This document shows positions 6,186-12,308 of a stretch of DNA of 12,308 nt, one piece after another. Source of the stretch: DATIXD01 sp035518875 (GTDB taxonomy: Bacteria; Pseudomonadota; Gammaproteobacteria; Methylococcales; Methylococcaceae); assembly GCA_035518875.1 (NCBI GenBank), contig DATIXD010000074.1, positions 1 to 12,308 on the forward strand, read 5' to 3'. The number at the start of each line of letters is the position of its first letter. Position 1 is the first letter of the stretch. Under the pieces are notes generated by a model, which did no database searches, was not told the origin of the DNA, and saw only the letters and a program-made list of their open reading frames with translations. Both the position numbers and the translations under genes were made by a program.

Positions 6186-6529
6186 TCAGGCAGCGGTTTG
6201 TTTGGATTGGTTGAAGAGTTGAAGGAGTTCTGTCGGGGCCTGCTTAAGGCGGCGGGCGGCCTCATTATCGCTGCATCGATCGGCAATTTCATCGAATTGT
6301 TGGACGGTGACGTCTGGCTTGGGGTAGCGTTGAGCCTCAGTGGCGATTTCAGTTTTTGGTACGGCGTCATCATGTCCTGCTAGCGGTAGCGTTTGCGGAG
6401 CAGGCCTTTGGCGACGCGGCTGCGGTGCGCATGGCGAAAGTGCTTGAGCGTGTCCGTCATCCAGACATAGGCAGCGGTTCGATCAGTCAGGGTAAAGGAA
6501 ACGGGCTCGTTGCCTGCAACAAACGCTAT
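6186..6529 (-). pseudogene. Remnant of an integrase-core (DDE) transposase, C-terminal part
   Basis: The minus strand encodes the last ~100 residues of a transposase of the integrase-core type found in some insertion sequences. One frame reads VAKGLLRKRYR, then a TAG at 6380-6382 where family members usually have Tyr, then QDMMTPYQKLKS. About there (6350-6360) the reading shifts frame and continues as TEAQRYPKPDVT...ADRCSDNEAARRL...LLQLFNQSKQTAA, ending in TGA at 6186-6188. The MTPYEKLKS and SDNEAA signatures are characteristic of the C-terminus of these transposases. The catalytic domain is missing: the remnant begins within a base or two of the soxD stop codon, so the upstream part was deleted. 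It cannot make a functional enzyme. Exact family (IS481-like or unclassified) is uncertain. Confidence 0.68.
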
Positions 6530-7101
6530 TTGCGGTCTTGGGGAACATCGATCCACACGAATCCCTCCCGGTTGGGCATCCGGACCTGGGGTAGCGTGGT
6601 CGCGTTCATGTCCATTTGTTCGCCGATGATGCCGTTGAGGTAAAGAAGGTAGGCGGTGACTGCATAAACCTGGTTGTCGCTCAGCGAGGCGGGCTTATCG
6701 AGCGGCATGGAGCGGCGCACGAAATCGAAAATTGTCGTCGCATAAGGCCAGTAAGTGCCGATGGTCTTGTCCGGATCGGGTTCGGTCAAGCCATGTTTTC
6801 CACCCGCCAGTTCCTCGGCACTCCCGCCCATGCCTTTGGGGCCGTGGCAGCTCGCGCATTGGCTGTCATATACCGTCTTGCCTTCGACGGCGGTTCCGCT
6901 TCCGGGTGGCAAGCCCTTGCCGTCGGGGAACACGCTCATGTCCCAGGCGGCGATTTCCTGTGGACTTGCCGGCCTGCCCAACTTCGGGCCTTCCAACTTT
7001 TCGGCCGCATGCGTGTTCGCCGAAAACATGAGTAACAGCAGCGCCAGGGCAGGGGCGACAATGTACATCCTACGATTTTGATTCGACTCAGACGTAGACA
7101 T
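6526..7101 (-). CDS. soxD: SoxD-like monoheme cytochrome c, partner of SoxC
   Basis: A 191-residue periplasmic cytochrome c that would take electrons from the SoxC molybdenum site. Residues 12-32 form a Sec-type signal (YIVAPALALLLLMFSANTHA) with likely cleavage before AEKLEG. The mature part matches the SoxD cytochrome domain: LGRPASPQEIAAWD (41-54), GKGLPPGSGT (61-70), the heme motif CASCH (C82, C85, H86), GTYWPYATTIFDFVRRSMP (115-133, M132 the likely distal heme ligand) and YAVTAYLLYLN (146-156). Diheme SoxD proteins have a second cytochrome domain; this one stops after the first, closer to the single-heme partners of stand-alone sulfite dehydrogenases. The ATG at 7099-7101 overlaps the soxC 3' end by 14 bases, implying translational coupling; an internal ATG at 7068 is a weaker alternative. 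The transposase remnant begins at the stop codon. Confidence 0.85.
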   Translation of the reverse strand: MSTSESNQNRRMYIVAPALALLLLMFSANTHAAEKLEGPKLGRPASPQEIAAWDMSVFPDGKGLPPGSGTAVEGKTVYDSQCASCHGPKGMGGSAEELAGGKHGLTEPDPDKTIGTYWPYATTIFDFVRRSMPLDKPASLSDNQVYAVTAYLLYLNGIIGEQMDMNATTLPQVRMPNREGFVWIDVPQDRK

Positions 7102-8371
7102 GGCTGAGGCTTCCGTCTTGGGCCACCGCCCAACTGACGATGGCATTGTATTGAAAATAGCCGTTGCGTCCGCGCATCGCGATCAAGTCCTCGCGCTCTG
7201 GCTGGGCATAGCCAGTTTCGTCGATGGTTCGGCTTTTCAGGATGGCGGGTGAACCGTCCCAGCGCCAGGGGATGCGGAAACGGGTGAAGCTCCTGGACAA
7301 TACGGGCTCTTGCAGCGCGGCTTCCGCCCAGGTTTTGCCGGCGTCGGCGGAAACCTCCACTTTCACGATCCTGCCGCGTCCGCTCCAGGCCAACCCCGCT
7401 ATCTGATAAAGCCCCGGGCCTTGCAGCTTGTGCCCCGGCGAAGGATGGGTGATGAGCGATTTGGCTTCCATGACGAAGGTAAACTGGCGCGCCTTGCCGT
7501 CCGGTTGCAATTCCGTGTATTTGGCGGTTTCGTTGCGGGCCATCAACGGCTGGTCGGCGGCCTGCAGCCGGCGCAGCCACTTGATGTTGAGCACGCCCTC
7601 CCAACCCGGCAGGACGAGACGCAGCGGATAACCGTTTTCCGGACGCAGCCGCTCGCCGTTCTGATAGATTGCCAGAATCGCGTCGTCCAGGGCCTTCTCT
7701 ATCGGGATGCTGACATTGATGGCGGCGGCGTCTGCGCCTTCGGCGATCAGCCAGCGGGCATTCGGCAAAAGCCCGGTTTCCTCCAATACCACCGCCAGCG
7801 GTACGCCGGTCCATTCGCTGCAGGAAACCAGGCCGTGCAGATTGCCCGCGGCCGCCTGCATGGGCTCCTCATGCCAACCCGCATTGCTGTTGCCGCCGCA
7901 TTCGATGAAGCAGATCTTCGAAGTCATCGGATAACGCAGCAGATGCTCCATGGTGAAAAAGAGGGGATTTTTCACCAGGCCGTGTATCAGCAATTGGTGT
8001 TGGGCCGGGTCGATTATCGGCACGCCGTTATGATGGCGCTCGAAATGCAGTCCGGATGGGGTGATCGTGCCCGCCAGCTTATGTAATGGCGTCCACGAGA
8101 TGCCGTTGCCGGGCGCCGCCGCATTGCTGGAGATCCAGCGGATGGTTTCCGTCTCGAAAGACGAGGGCTGGCCGTAATTGGAAAAGGGTTTGCCGGGTTC
8201 CAGCATCCACGCGGGGCGCTCTAACCCGGCAGCTTGGGTCTTGAGGCCGGCGAAAGCGGCGACGCTAAACACGACGCCCCGTTTCAGGAACAGCCGCCGA
8301 TCCACGAGGCCGCCACCGGCCACGGACTGGAGATCGTCGGGATCAAGCGGGGGCAGATGATCGGTTGGCAT
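7088..8371 (-). CDS. soxC: SoxC-type molybdopterin sulfite/sulfane dehydrogenase
   Basis: A 427-residue periplasmic enzyme of the sulfite oxidase superfamily carrying a molybdopterin cofactor. SoxCD oxidises protein-bound sulfane sulfur, or acts as a sulfite dehydrogenase, passing electrons to a cytochrome c. Residues 24-30 (DRRLFLK) before a hydrophobic stretch form a twin-arginine signal, so it is exported folded with its cofactor. The molybdenum-ligand cysteine is C158 in FIECGGN. Typical SoxC blocks follow: GLVSCSEWTGVPL, RPENGYPLRLVLPGWEG, IKWLRRL, GLAWSGRG and SRTIDETGYAQP (C-terminal dimerisation domain). The length equals ordinary SoxC. GGAG sits 7 bases before the ATG at 8371; a TTG at 8389 is a poorer start. 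The downstream cytochrome gene overlaps by 14 bases. A TetR-type palindrome just upstream suggests repression. No soxXYZAB genes are in the window. Confidence 0.92.
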   Translation of the reverse strand: MPTDHLPPLDPDDLQSVAGGGLVDRRLFLKRGVVFSVAAFAGLKTQAAGLERPAWMLEPGKPFSNYGQPSSFETETIRWISSNAAAPGNGISWTPLHKLAGTITPSGLHFERHHNGVPIIDPAQHQLLIHGLVKNPLFFTMEHLLRYPMTSKICFIECGGNSNAGWHEEPMQAAAGNLHGLVSCSEWTGVPLAVVLEETGLLPNARWLIAEGADAAAINVSIPIEKALDDAILAIYQNGERLRPENGYPLRLVLPGWEGVLNIKWLRRLQAADQPLMARNETAKYTELQPDGKARQFTFVMEAKSLITHPSPGHKLQGPGLYQIAGLAWSGRGRIVKVEVSADAGKTWAEAALQEPVLSRSFTRFRIPWRWDGSPAILKSRTIDETGYAQPEREDLIAMRGRNGYFQYNAIVSWAVAQDGSLSHVYV

Positions 8372-8389
8372 AACTGATCTCCAATGCAA

Positions 8390-8401
8390 TAGACCGGTCT
8401 A
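8390..8401. promoter_or_regulatory. Perfect palindrome upstream of soxC, TetR-type operator
   Basis: TAGACCGGTCTA is a perfect 12-bp palindrome about 18 bases before the soxC ATG. The same core (TAGACCRGTCTA-like) is known as the binding site of several TetR/AcrR-family repressors, for example the LmrA/YxaF group. Its place between a weak -10 and the ribosome-binding site suits a repressor operator. No regulator gene is in the window. Confidence 0.6.
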
Positions 8402-8431
8402 GTTTAATCTCACTCCCGGCAATCGCCCAAT
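8402..8431 (-). promoter_or_regulatory. Weak candidate promoter for soxCD
   Basis: On the minus strand TTGGGC is followed after 18 bases by TAAACT, a modest -35/-10 pair directly upstream of the palindrome. The -10 is adjacent to or slightly overlaps the operator. Matches are weak (three and two mismatches), so this is tentative. Confidence 0.25.
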
Positions 8432-8643
8432 GCAAGACAATCGGAATTGTGGTCCAAAACAAAAACGGCTTTCAGCTGTCCGAGTAATTACAGGGCGTCT
8501 CGAAACTGAAGGCATTTACTTTTCACCCCCACCCAGCTCTCTCCAAGAAGGGCAAGGATTGTTTGAGTGGCTTTACTTTCGAGACAAGCAGTACGTTAAT
8601 CTATGCGGCACGAAACCCGAGGTTCGAAAACGAGGATTTGGGC

Positions 8644-9522
8644 ATGCGCGAGTTTGCCGAGTTTGTGATGCGGAGCCGATTTCATGCGATGGCCTTGGCG
8701 GGTTTTTTCGGCGCCTTGTCATTGTCCTTGCTTCCACTTGCCTTCTTGAGTGCCGGTATCGTCGGGCTGGTGGCGCTGCGCCGGGGCTGGCGGGACGGTC
8801 TTTTCGTTTCGGTCGGGGCTTCGATTCTGGTTGCGGCGGGCTGGTTTCTGGTGCAGTCACGGCCGGGTCTAGGGTTCCCTGTCGTGTTGGCCCTATGGCT
8901 GCTCGTGTTGTTGTCGGCCGAAGCGTTGAGGCGCAGTGAGTCCCAGGGCATAGCCCTGATGATCGTGGCATCGGCCGGTGCGCTGTTTGTCATTATCATG
9001 CATGCCTTGGTCGGCGACGTGGTGGCTTTCTGGGAGGCTTGGCTCCGACGTGCCGTCACCGGCGTTCCTGGTGCGACCGTCCAGGGATTCGAGCGCGATG
9101 GCACCTTGCGGTTGATGAACGGGTTGATCGCACTGCTGTTCGGGACGAGCGCGATGTTCAGTCTCCTGATCGCGCGGTGGTGGCAGTCGCTGCTCTATCA
9201 TCCGGGCGGATTCGCTCCAGAATTTTGCCGCTTGCGCCTACCGCGCATGGTTTTGCCCGGCGTAGTCGCGCTGCTGCTGGTTTCGGGTTACTTCAGCCAG
9301 GGCTTGCTGGTGGATTTGTTTCTGATCTGCGTGATGATGTACTTTTTCGTGGGCTTGGCCGTGATTCATGGTGTGGTGGCGAGACGAAGGGTGCCTTGGG
9401 GCTGGGCCATTCCGCCTTACATCGCGCTGGCTTTTCTTCCGCACTACGCGTTGGTGGGAATGGCTTTTCTGGGCGCGTTGGATTCCTTTTTCGATTTTCG
9501 CGGCCGTGCGGCGAGACCTTGA
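8644..9522 (+). CDS. DUF2232 family polytopic membrane protein
   Basis: A 292-residue inner-membrane protein with roughly eight hydrophobic helices and an Arg-rich C-terminus. Its N-terminus MREFAEFVMRSRFHAM followed by VGLVALRRGWRDG resembles the DUF2232 proteins of gammaproteobacteria. These are often encoded between rpsF/rpsR and rplI, and their function is unknown. Here no ribosomal gene adjoins it; a rhomboid protease gene follows 60 bases downstream in the same direction. The ATG at 8644 is preferred because GAGG lies about 8 bases before it. Extending to a TTG at 8563 adds 27 residues without family character. The roughly 240 bases upstream, back to soxC, hold no other gene that I can support. 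Confidence 0.75.
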   Translation: MREFAEFVMRSRFHAMALAGFFGALSLSLLPLAFLSAGIVGLVALRRGWRDGLFVSVGASILVAAGWFLVQSRPGLGFPVVLALWLLVLLSAEALRRSESQGIALMIVASAGALFVIIMHALVGDVVAFWEAWLRRAVTGVPGATVQGFERDGTLRLMNGLIALLFGTSAMFSLLIARWWQSLLYHPGGFAPEFCRLRLPRMVLPGVVALLLVSGYFSQGLLVDLFLICVMMYFFVGLAVIHGVVARRRVPWGWAIPPYIALAFLPHYALVGMAFLGALDSFFDFRGRAARP

Positions 9523-9582
9523 GTACAAGCCGGCCCCCGGAGCGTTCCGGAGAGAAACCACTTTAAGCAGGCGCGGACGATC

Positions 9583-10293
9583 ATGATTCCTTTCCGAGAC
9601 ACCATTCCCTGTCGGCATACGCCGTGGCTGACGTGGTCGCTAATCGTCCTGAATTTCGCCGTGTTTCTGCTCGGCTGGTTCCTGCCCGAGAAAACCTTGA
9701 CCCATCTGTTTTATCTTTACGGACTGGTGCCGGCGCGCTACGGCTATCCGGAGTGGGCGCAAGCGGCGAGGCTGCCGGCGCATGATTACACGCCCTTCGT
9801 CACCAGCATGTTCCTGCACGGGGGCTGGCTGCACATCGTGCTGAACATGTGGATGTTGTGGATTTTCGGCGACAATGTGGAAGATCGCATGGGTGCGGTG
9901 CGATTCCTGACTTTTTACCTGCTGTGCGGCGTGGTTGCAGGGATTCTCCAGGTCTACGCCAATCCCGAGTCAACGGTGCCGGCCATCGGTGCCTCCGGAG
10001 GTCTGGCCGGAATCATGGGGGCGTTCTTTTTTATGTATCCTTATGCGCGCATCGTCATCTGGGTGTTCTTCCTACCCCTGTTCATCCAGGTGCCCGCCAT
10101 CGCCTTTCTGGGTGCCTGGGTCATCTTTCAGCTGTATAAAGCCACCAGCGGTTTGGCCGGCGGCGAGGTTTACGCCGATGTGGCCTGGTGGGGGCATCTG
10201 GGCGGTTTTATCGCGGGGATGATTTTGCACCCCTTGTTCCTGTCGCCGGATCGTCAAGCCGGTCTGGATGCGAAGCGTGGCATTCAGCCATGA
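9583..10293 (+). CDS. Rhomboid family intramembrane serine protease
   Basis: A 236-residue inner-membrane protease that would cleave transmembrane substrates within the bilayer. The Ser-His dyad is intact: S138 in GASGG (136-140) and H205 in AWWGHLGGFIAG (201-212). The conserved loop-1/helix-2 motif FLHGGWLHIVLNMWMLWIFG (77-96) includes H84 and N88, which help form the oxyanion hole. Six to seven membrane helices are visible. The segment between helices 1 and 2 (about 35-75) matches the bacterial subgroup that begins MIPFRDTIP. The Shine-Dalgarno sequence is poor. The stop TGA overlaps the glcD ATG (ATGA at 10290-10293), so the two are translationally coupled, although no functional link between rhomboid proteases and glycolate oxidase is known to me. 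Confidence 0.9.
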   Translation: MIPFRDTIPCRHTPWLTWSLIVLNFAVFLLGWFLPEKTLTHLFYLYGLVPARYGYPEWAQAARLPAHDYTPFVTSMFLHGGWLHIVLNMWMLWIFGDNVEDRMGAVRFLTFYLLCGVVAGILQVYANPESTVPAIGASGGLAGIMGAFFFMYPYARIVIWVFFLPLFIQVPAIAFLGAWVIFQLYKATSGLAGGEVYADVAWWGHLGGFIAGMILHPLFLSPDRQAGLDAKRGIQP

Positions 10294-11786
10294 GCTATCG
10301 CCTGCATCCTTCCGAGCGAATCGAGCATGCTGTCGCCAAGGCGGCTTTCTTGCGCCTCTTGGGCGAATATCTGAAACCGGATTGCCTGCTGTCCGATCCC
10401 GAGGATCTTCGTCCTTACGAATGCGACGGACTTTCTGCCTATCGAGTCTTGCCCTGGATCGTGGCCTTGCCCGAGACCATCGAGCAGGCCCAGGCGGTCC
10501 TGCGCCAGTGTCATCGATTGGGCGTACCGGTGGTCGCCCGCGGGGCGGGCACCGGCCTGTCGGGCGGGGCGTTGCCATTGGAAAACGGCCTATTGCTGAG
10601 CCTCGCCAAGTTCAACCGCATCCTGCAAATCGATCCCCTCAACCGCCTCGCGAGGGTACAGCCGGGGGTCCGCAATCTGGCGGTCTCGGAAGCGGCCGCC
10701 CCGCATGGACTTTACTACGCGCCTGATCCTTCCTCGCAGATCGCCTGTACCATCGGAGGCAATGTGGCGGAAAATTCCGGCGGCGTACATTGCCTAAAAT
10801 ACGGCCTCACCGTCCACAACATCCTGGCGGTCAAGCTGCTCACGATGGATGGCGAACTGCTTGAAATCGGCTCGGCTGGTCTCGACGGCCCCGGTTATGA
10901 TGTGTTGGCCTTGGTGACGGGTTCGGAAGGTTTGTTGGGCGTGATCGTCGAGATCACGCTCAAGTTGCTGCCGGTGCCGGAGACGACGCGGGTGCTCTTG
11001 GCCGCATTCGACAGCATCGAGCGGGCGGCTGAAGCGGTCGCGGCCATCATAGGTGCGGGGCTGCTCCCGGCCGGTCTCGAGATGATGGACAACCTCGCCA
11101 TCCGGGCAGCCGAGGATTTCGTCCATGCGGGCTATCCGGTGGACGCCGCTGCGCTGGTGTTGTGCGAGATGGACGGAATTGAAGCTCAGGTCACTGCAGA
11201 GTCGGCGCGGGCGAGGGAGATCTTTCAAGCCATGGGTGCCGTCGAAGTTCGGCAGGCGAGGGACGAGGCCGAGCGCAAGAAATTTTGGGCCGGCCGCAAG
11301 GCGGCATTCCCGGCGGTGGGGCGCATCTCGCCGGATTATTACTGCATGGACGGGACCATTCCCAGGCGGCGGCTCGCCGAGGTGCTGCGGGGAATTTCAG
11401 TGCTTTCGGAAGAGTTCGGCATCGCCGTGGCAAACGTCTTTCACGCCGGCGACGGCAATCTGCACCCTTTGATTCTGTACGACGCCAACCGGCCGGGCGA
11501 GCTGGAGCGGGTCGAGGAGTTAGGCGGAAGGATTTTGGAGTTGTGCGTGGCGGCCGGCGGCACGGTCACCGGCGAGCATGGCGTCGGGATGGAGAAAATC
11601 GATCAGATGTGCCTCCAGTTTTCCGCGCAGGAACTGGCCCAGTTTCATGCCGTCAAGGCGGCTTTCGACCCCAGGAGGCTGTTGAACCCGGGTAAGGCCG
11701 TGCCAACCCTGCACCGCTGCGCCGAATTCGGCGCGATGCACGTGCACGAGGCGGGTTTGCCTCATCCCGAACTGGAGCGATTCTGA
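10290..11786 (+). CDS. glcD: Glycolate oxidase FAD-binding subunit GlcD
   Basis: A 498-residue flavoprotein, the same size as typical GlcD, that oxidises glycolate to glyoxylate (some relatives use D-lactate) with GlcE and GlcF, delivering electrons to the respiratory chain. The PCMH FAD domain includes VVARGAGTGLSGGALP (81-96), DPSSQIACTIGGNVAENSGG (146-165) and VTGSEGLLG (209-217). The C-terminal FAD-oxidase domain has HAGDGNLHP (385-393) and GEHGVGMEK (428-436), both near-invariant. The ATG at 10290 overlaps the rhomboid stop by four bases; it is chosen over an upstream in-frame start because it gives the family's usual N-terminus. The stop TGA (11784-11786) coincides with the left direct repeat of an inserted element, which now separates glcD from glcE. 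Confidence 0.93.
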   Translation: MSYRLHPSERIEHAVAKAAFLRLLGEYLKPDCLLSDPEDLRPYECDGLSAYRVLPWIVALPETIEQAQAVLRQCHRLGVPVVARGAGTGLSGGALPLENGLLLSLAKFNRILQIDPLNRLARVQPGVRNLAVSEAAAPHGLYYAPDPSSQIACTIGGNVAENSGGVHCLKYGLTVHNILAVKLLTMDGELLEIGSAGLDGPGYDVLALVTGSEGLLGVIVEITLKLLPVPETTRVLLAAFDSIERAAEAVAAIIGAGLLPAGLEMMDNLAIRAAEDFVHAGYPVDAAALVLCEMDGIEAQVTAESARAREIFQAMGAVEVRQARDEAERKKFWAGRKAAFPAVGRISPDYYCMDGTIPRRRLAEVLRGISVLSEEFGIAVANVFHAGDGNLHPLILYDANRPGELERVEELGGRILELCVAAGGTVTGEHGVGMEKIDQMCLQFSAQELAQFHAVKAAFDPRRLLNPGKAVPTLHRCAEFGAMHVHEAGLPHPELERF

Positions 11787-11800
11787 GAAGCTGTCTTCAA
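11787..11800 (+). repeat. Left terminal inverted repeat of the MITE-like element
   Basis: GAAGCTGTCTTCAA follows directly after the glcD stop codon. Its reverse complement differs at one base from the right repeat at 11986-11999. The preceding TGA serves both as stop codon and as left target-site copy. Confidence 0.65.
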
Positions 11801-11850
11801 ATTTACTGGGCACTGGGCGACCGTGATCCGGGCGCGAGCGGTGCTCGCAA

Positions 11851-11881
11851 GGGTGATGAAAAACATCCGTGTTTTTCACCC
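11851..11881. other. Strong internal hairpin of the element
   Basis: GGGTG (11851-11855) and AAAAACA (11859-11865) pair with TGTTTTTCACCC (11870-11881), leaving a 3-base bulge and a TCCG loop. In glc mRNA this would form a 12-bp stem between the glcD and glcE cistrons. The T-run lies inside the stem, so it is not a canonical terminator, though attenuation or RNase processing is conceivable. Confidence 0.45.
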
Positions 11882-11985
11882 TTTCGGGCGTCCCGTTTCT
11901 CTCCCGGAGAAATGGTCATGTATCTCTCGTACATGCGGGTTGCCGCGCTGCGGCCGCGCTCGCCTGATGGCCGCTCGTTACAATG

Positions 11986-11999
11986 TTGAAGACCGCTTC
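11986..11999 (-). repeat. Right terminal inverted repeat of the MITE-like element
   Basis: TTGAAGACCGCTTC is the inverted partner of 11787-11800. It is followed by TGA (12000-12002), the presumed second copy of the target duplication, and then by the 21 bases leading to glcE. Confidence 0.65.
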
Positions 12000-12023
12000 T
12001 GAAAGGGTGGGCAGGAATAGTAC

Positions 12024-12308
12024 GTGCGTGATCAAGATTTGAGCGAGCCGCTTCGGGACCGGGTGCTGGCGGCTTCGGGCAGCTTGACTCCACTGGATAT
12101 CGTCGGTGGTGGCAGCAAGTCTTTCTATGGACGTCGAAGGGCGGGGGAAGCTTTGGCGATCCGCGATCATCGGGGCATCGTGAGCTACGAACCGACCGAG
12201 CTGGTGCTGACCGCGCGCGCCGGTACGCCCTTGGTGGAAATCGAGAAGGCTCTGGCCCGGGGCGGTCAAATGCTCGCCTTCGAACCGCCCCATTTCGGCG
12301 CGAACGCC
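12024..12308 (+). CDS. glcE: Glycolate oxidase subunit GlcE (3' end beyond window)
   Basis: The first 95 codons of GlcE, the smaller FAD-binding subunit of glycolate oxidase, run off the right edge. The PCMH-type start is recognisable: DIVGGGSKSFYGRR (about 25-38), the region IVSYEPTELVLTARAGTPL (about 52-70) and the family hallmark MLAFEPPHFG near 83-92. The start is GTG at 12024: a TAG lies in frame at 12018-12020, so it is the first possible start, and AGGA at 12013-12016 stands 7 bases upstream. It follows glcD in the same direction but is separated by the 213-bp MITE-like element, where a short or overlapping junction would be normal. Translation of glcE therefore depends on its own ribosome-binding site. 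glcF would be expected downstream. Confidence 0.9.
   Translation, partial: MRDQDLSEPLRDRVLAASGSLTPLDIVGGGSKSFYGRRRAGEALAIRDHRGIVSYEPTELVLTARAGTPLVEIEKALARGGQMLAFEPPHFGANA

Larger units (their letters stand above)
11787..11999. mobile_element. MITE-like element between glcD and glcE
   Basis: A 213-bp segment bounded by inverted repeats GAAGCTGTCTTCAA (11787-11800) and TTGAAGACCGCTTC (11986-11999), which match at 13 of 14 positions. It is flanked by TGA on both sides (11784-11786 and 12000-12002), as expected of a 3-bp target duplication. It encodes no protein. Inside are several hairpins: GCGAGC/GCTCGC (11834-11848), GGGTG..AAAAACA/TGTTTTTCACCC (11851-11881), TTTCTC/GAGAAA (11896-11912) and CATGTA/TACATG (11917-11935). 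Small size, terminal repeats and absence of a transposase fit a non-autonomous MITE. A TNA-type 3-bp target would suit some IS5-family groups, but the mobilising family is unknown. Confidence 0.65.

Noticed and set aside
6153..6383. Plus-strand frame of 76 codons with a hydrophobic middle
   Set aside because: Lies antisense to the recognisable transposase remnant and has no clear ribosome-binding site; probably a chance frame.
7310..8086. Plus-strand frame of 258 codons opposite soxC
   Set aside because: Shadow of soxC caused by high GC; the minus strand carries the complete SoxC motifs and twin-arginine signal.
8430..8939. Plus-strand open frame of about 170 codons overlapping the DUF2232 gene
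   Set aside because: Most of it is an out-of-frame shadow of the DUF2232 gene rich in Arg/Gly/Ser; the upstream part has no ribosome-binding site or recognisable domain.
1..12308. CRISPR arrays, tRNA or rRNA genes, toxin-antitoxin or known defence modules
   Set aside because: No regularly spaced repeats, no tRNA-like cloverleaf and no defence-type domains seen on either strand.

Overview
The window looks like chromosomal DNA of a fairly GC-rich gammaproteobacterium. PilU, the UPF0149/YecA protein and the DUF2232 membrane protein are families typical of that class. Together with soxC and soxD-like genes they make a Methylococcales-like (methanotroph) or related host plausible. That placement is inference from protein character; no rRNA gene or other marker fixes it.

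Layout, left to right. (1) 1-2066, plus strand: the 3' part of pilU (type IV pilus ATPase), then a YecA/UPF0149 protein with a C-terminal SEC-C zinc motif behind a well-formed extended -10 promoter. (2) 2067-3085: a low-confidence minus-strand hypothetical ORF whose 5' end runs into a plus-strand hemolysin III/PAQR-type membrane protein gene. (3) 3159-5372: a minus-strand RNA-metabolism cluster, transcribed rhlE, then RRM protein, then RRM protein. A candidate sigma70 promoter about 210 bases upstream of rhlE gives a long structured leader, and a perfect 12-bp hairpin closes the cluster against the convergent hemolysin III gene. (4) 5373-6185: gene-poor DNA with one small orphan zinc-ribbon ORF. 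(5) 6117-6529: the decayed end of an insertion sequence, a transposase C-terminus with a nonsense codon and a frameshift, abutting the soxD stop codon. (6) 6526-8409, minus strand: soxC-soxD, a periplasmic molybdopterin sulfite/sulfane dehydrogenase and its monoheme cytochrome c, overlapping by 14 bases, with a perfect TetR-type palindrome in the promoter region. (7) 8644-12308, plus strand: a DUF2232 membrane protein, a rhomboid protease, glcD and the start of glcE (glycolate oxidase).

The most interesting structure is a 213-bp hairpin-rich element between glcD and glcE. It has 14-bp terminal inverted repeats (13/14) and sits between two copies of TGA, the left one being the glcD stop codon. 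Removing it would leave glcD and glcE 21 bases apart, so it looks like a MITE that entered the operon without damaging either reading frame. No CRISPR array, tRNA, rRNA or recognisable new defence system is visible.
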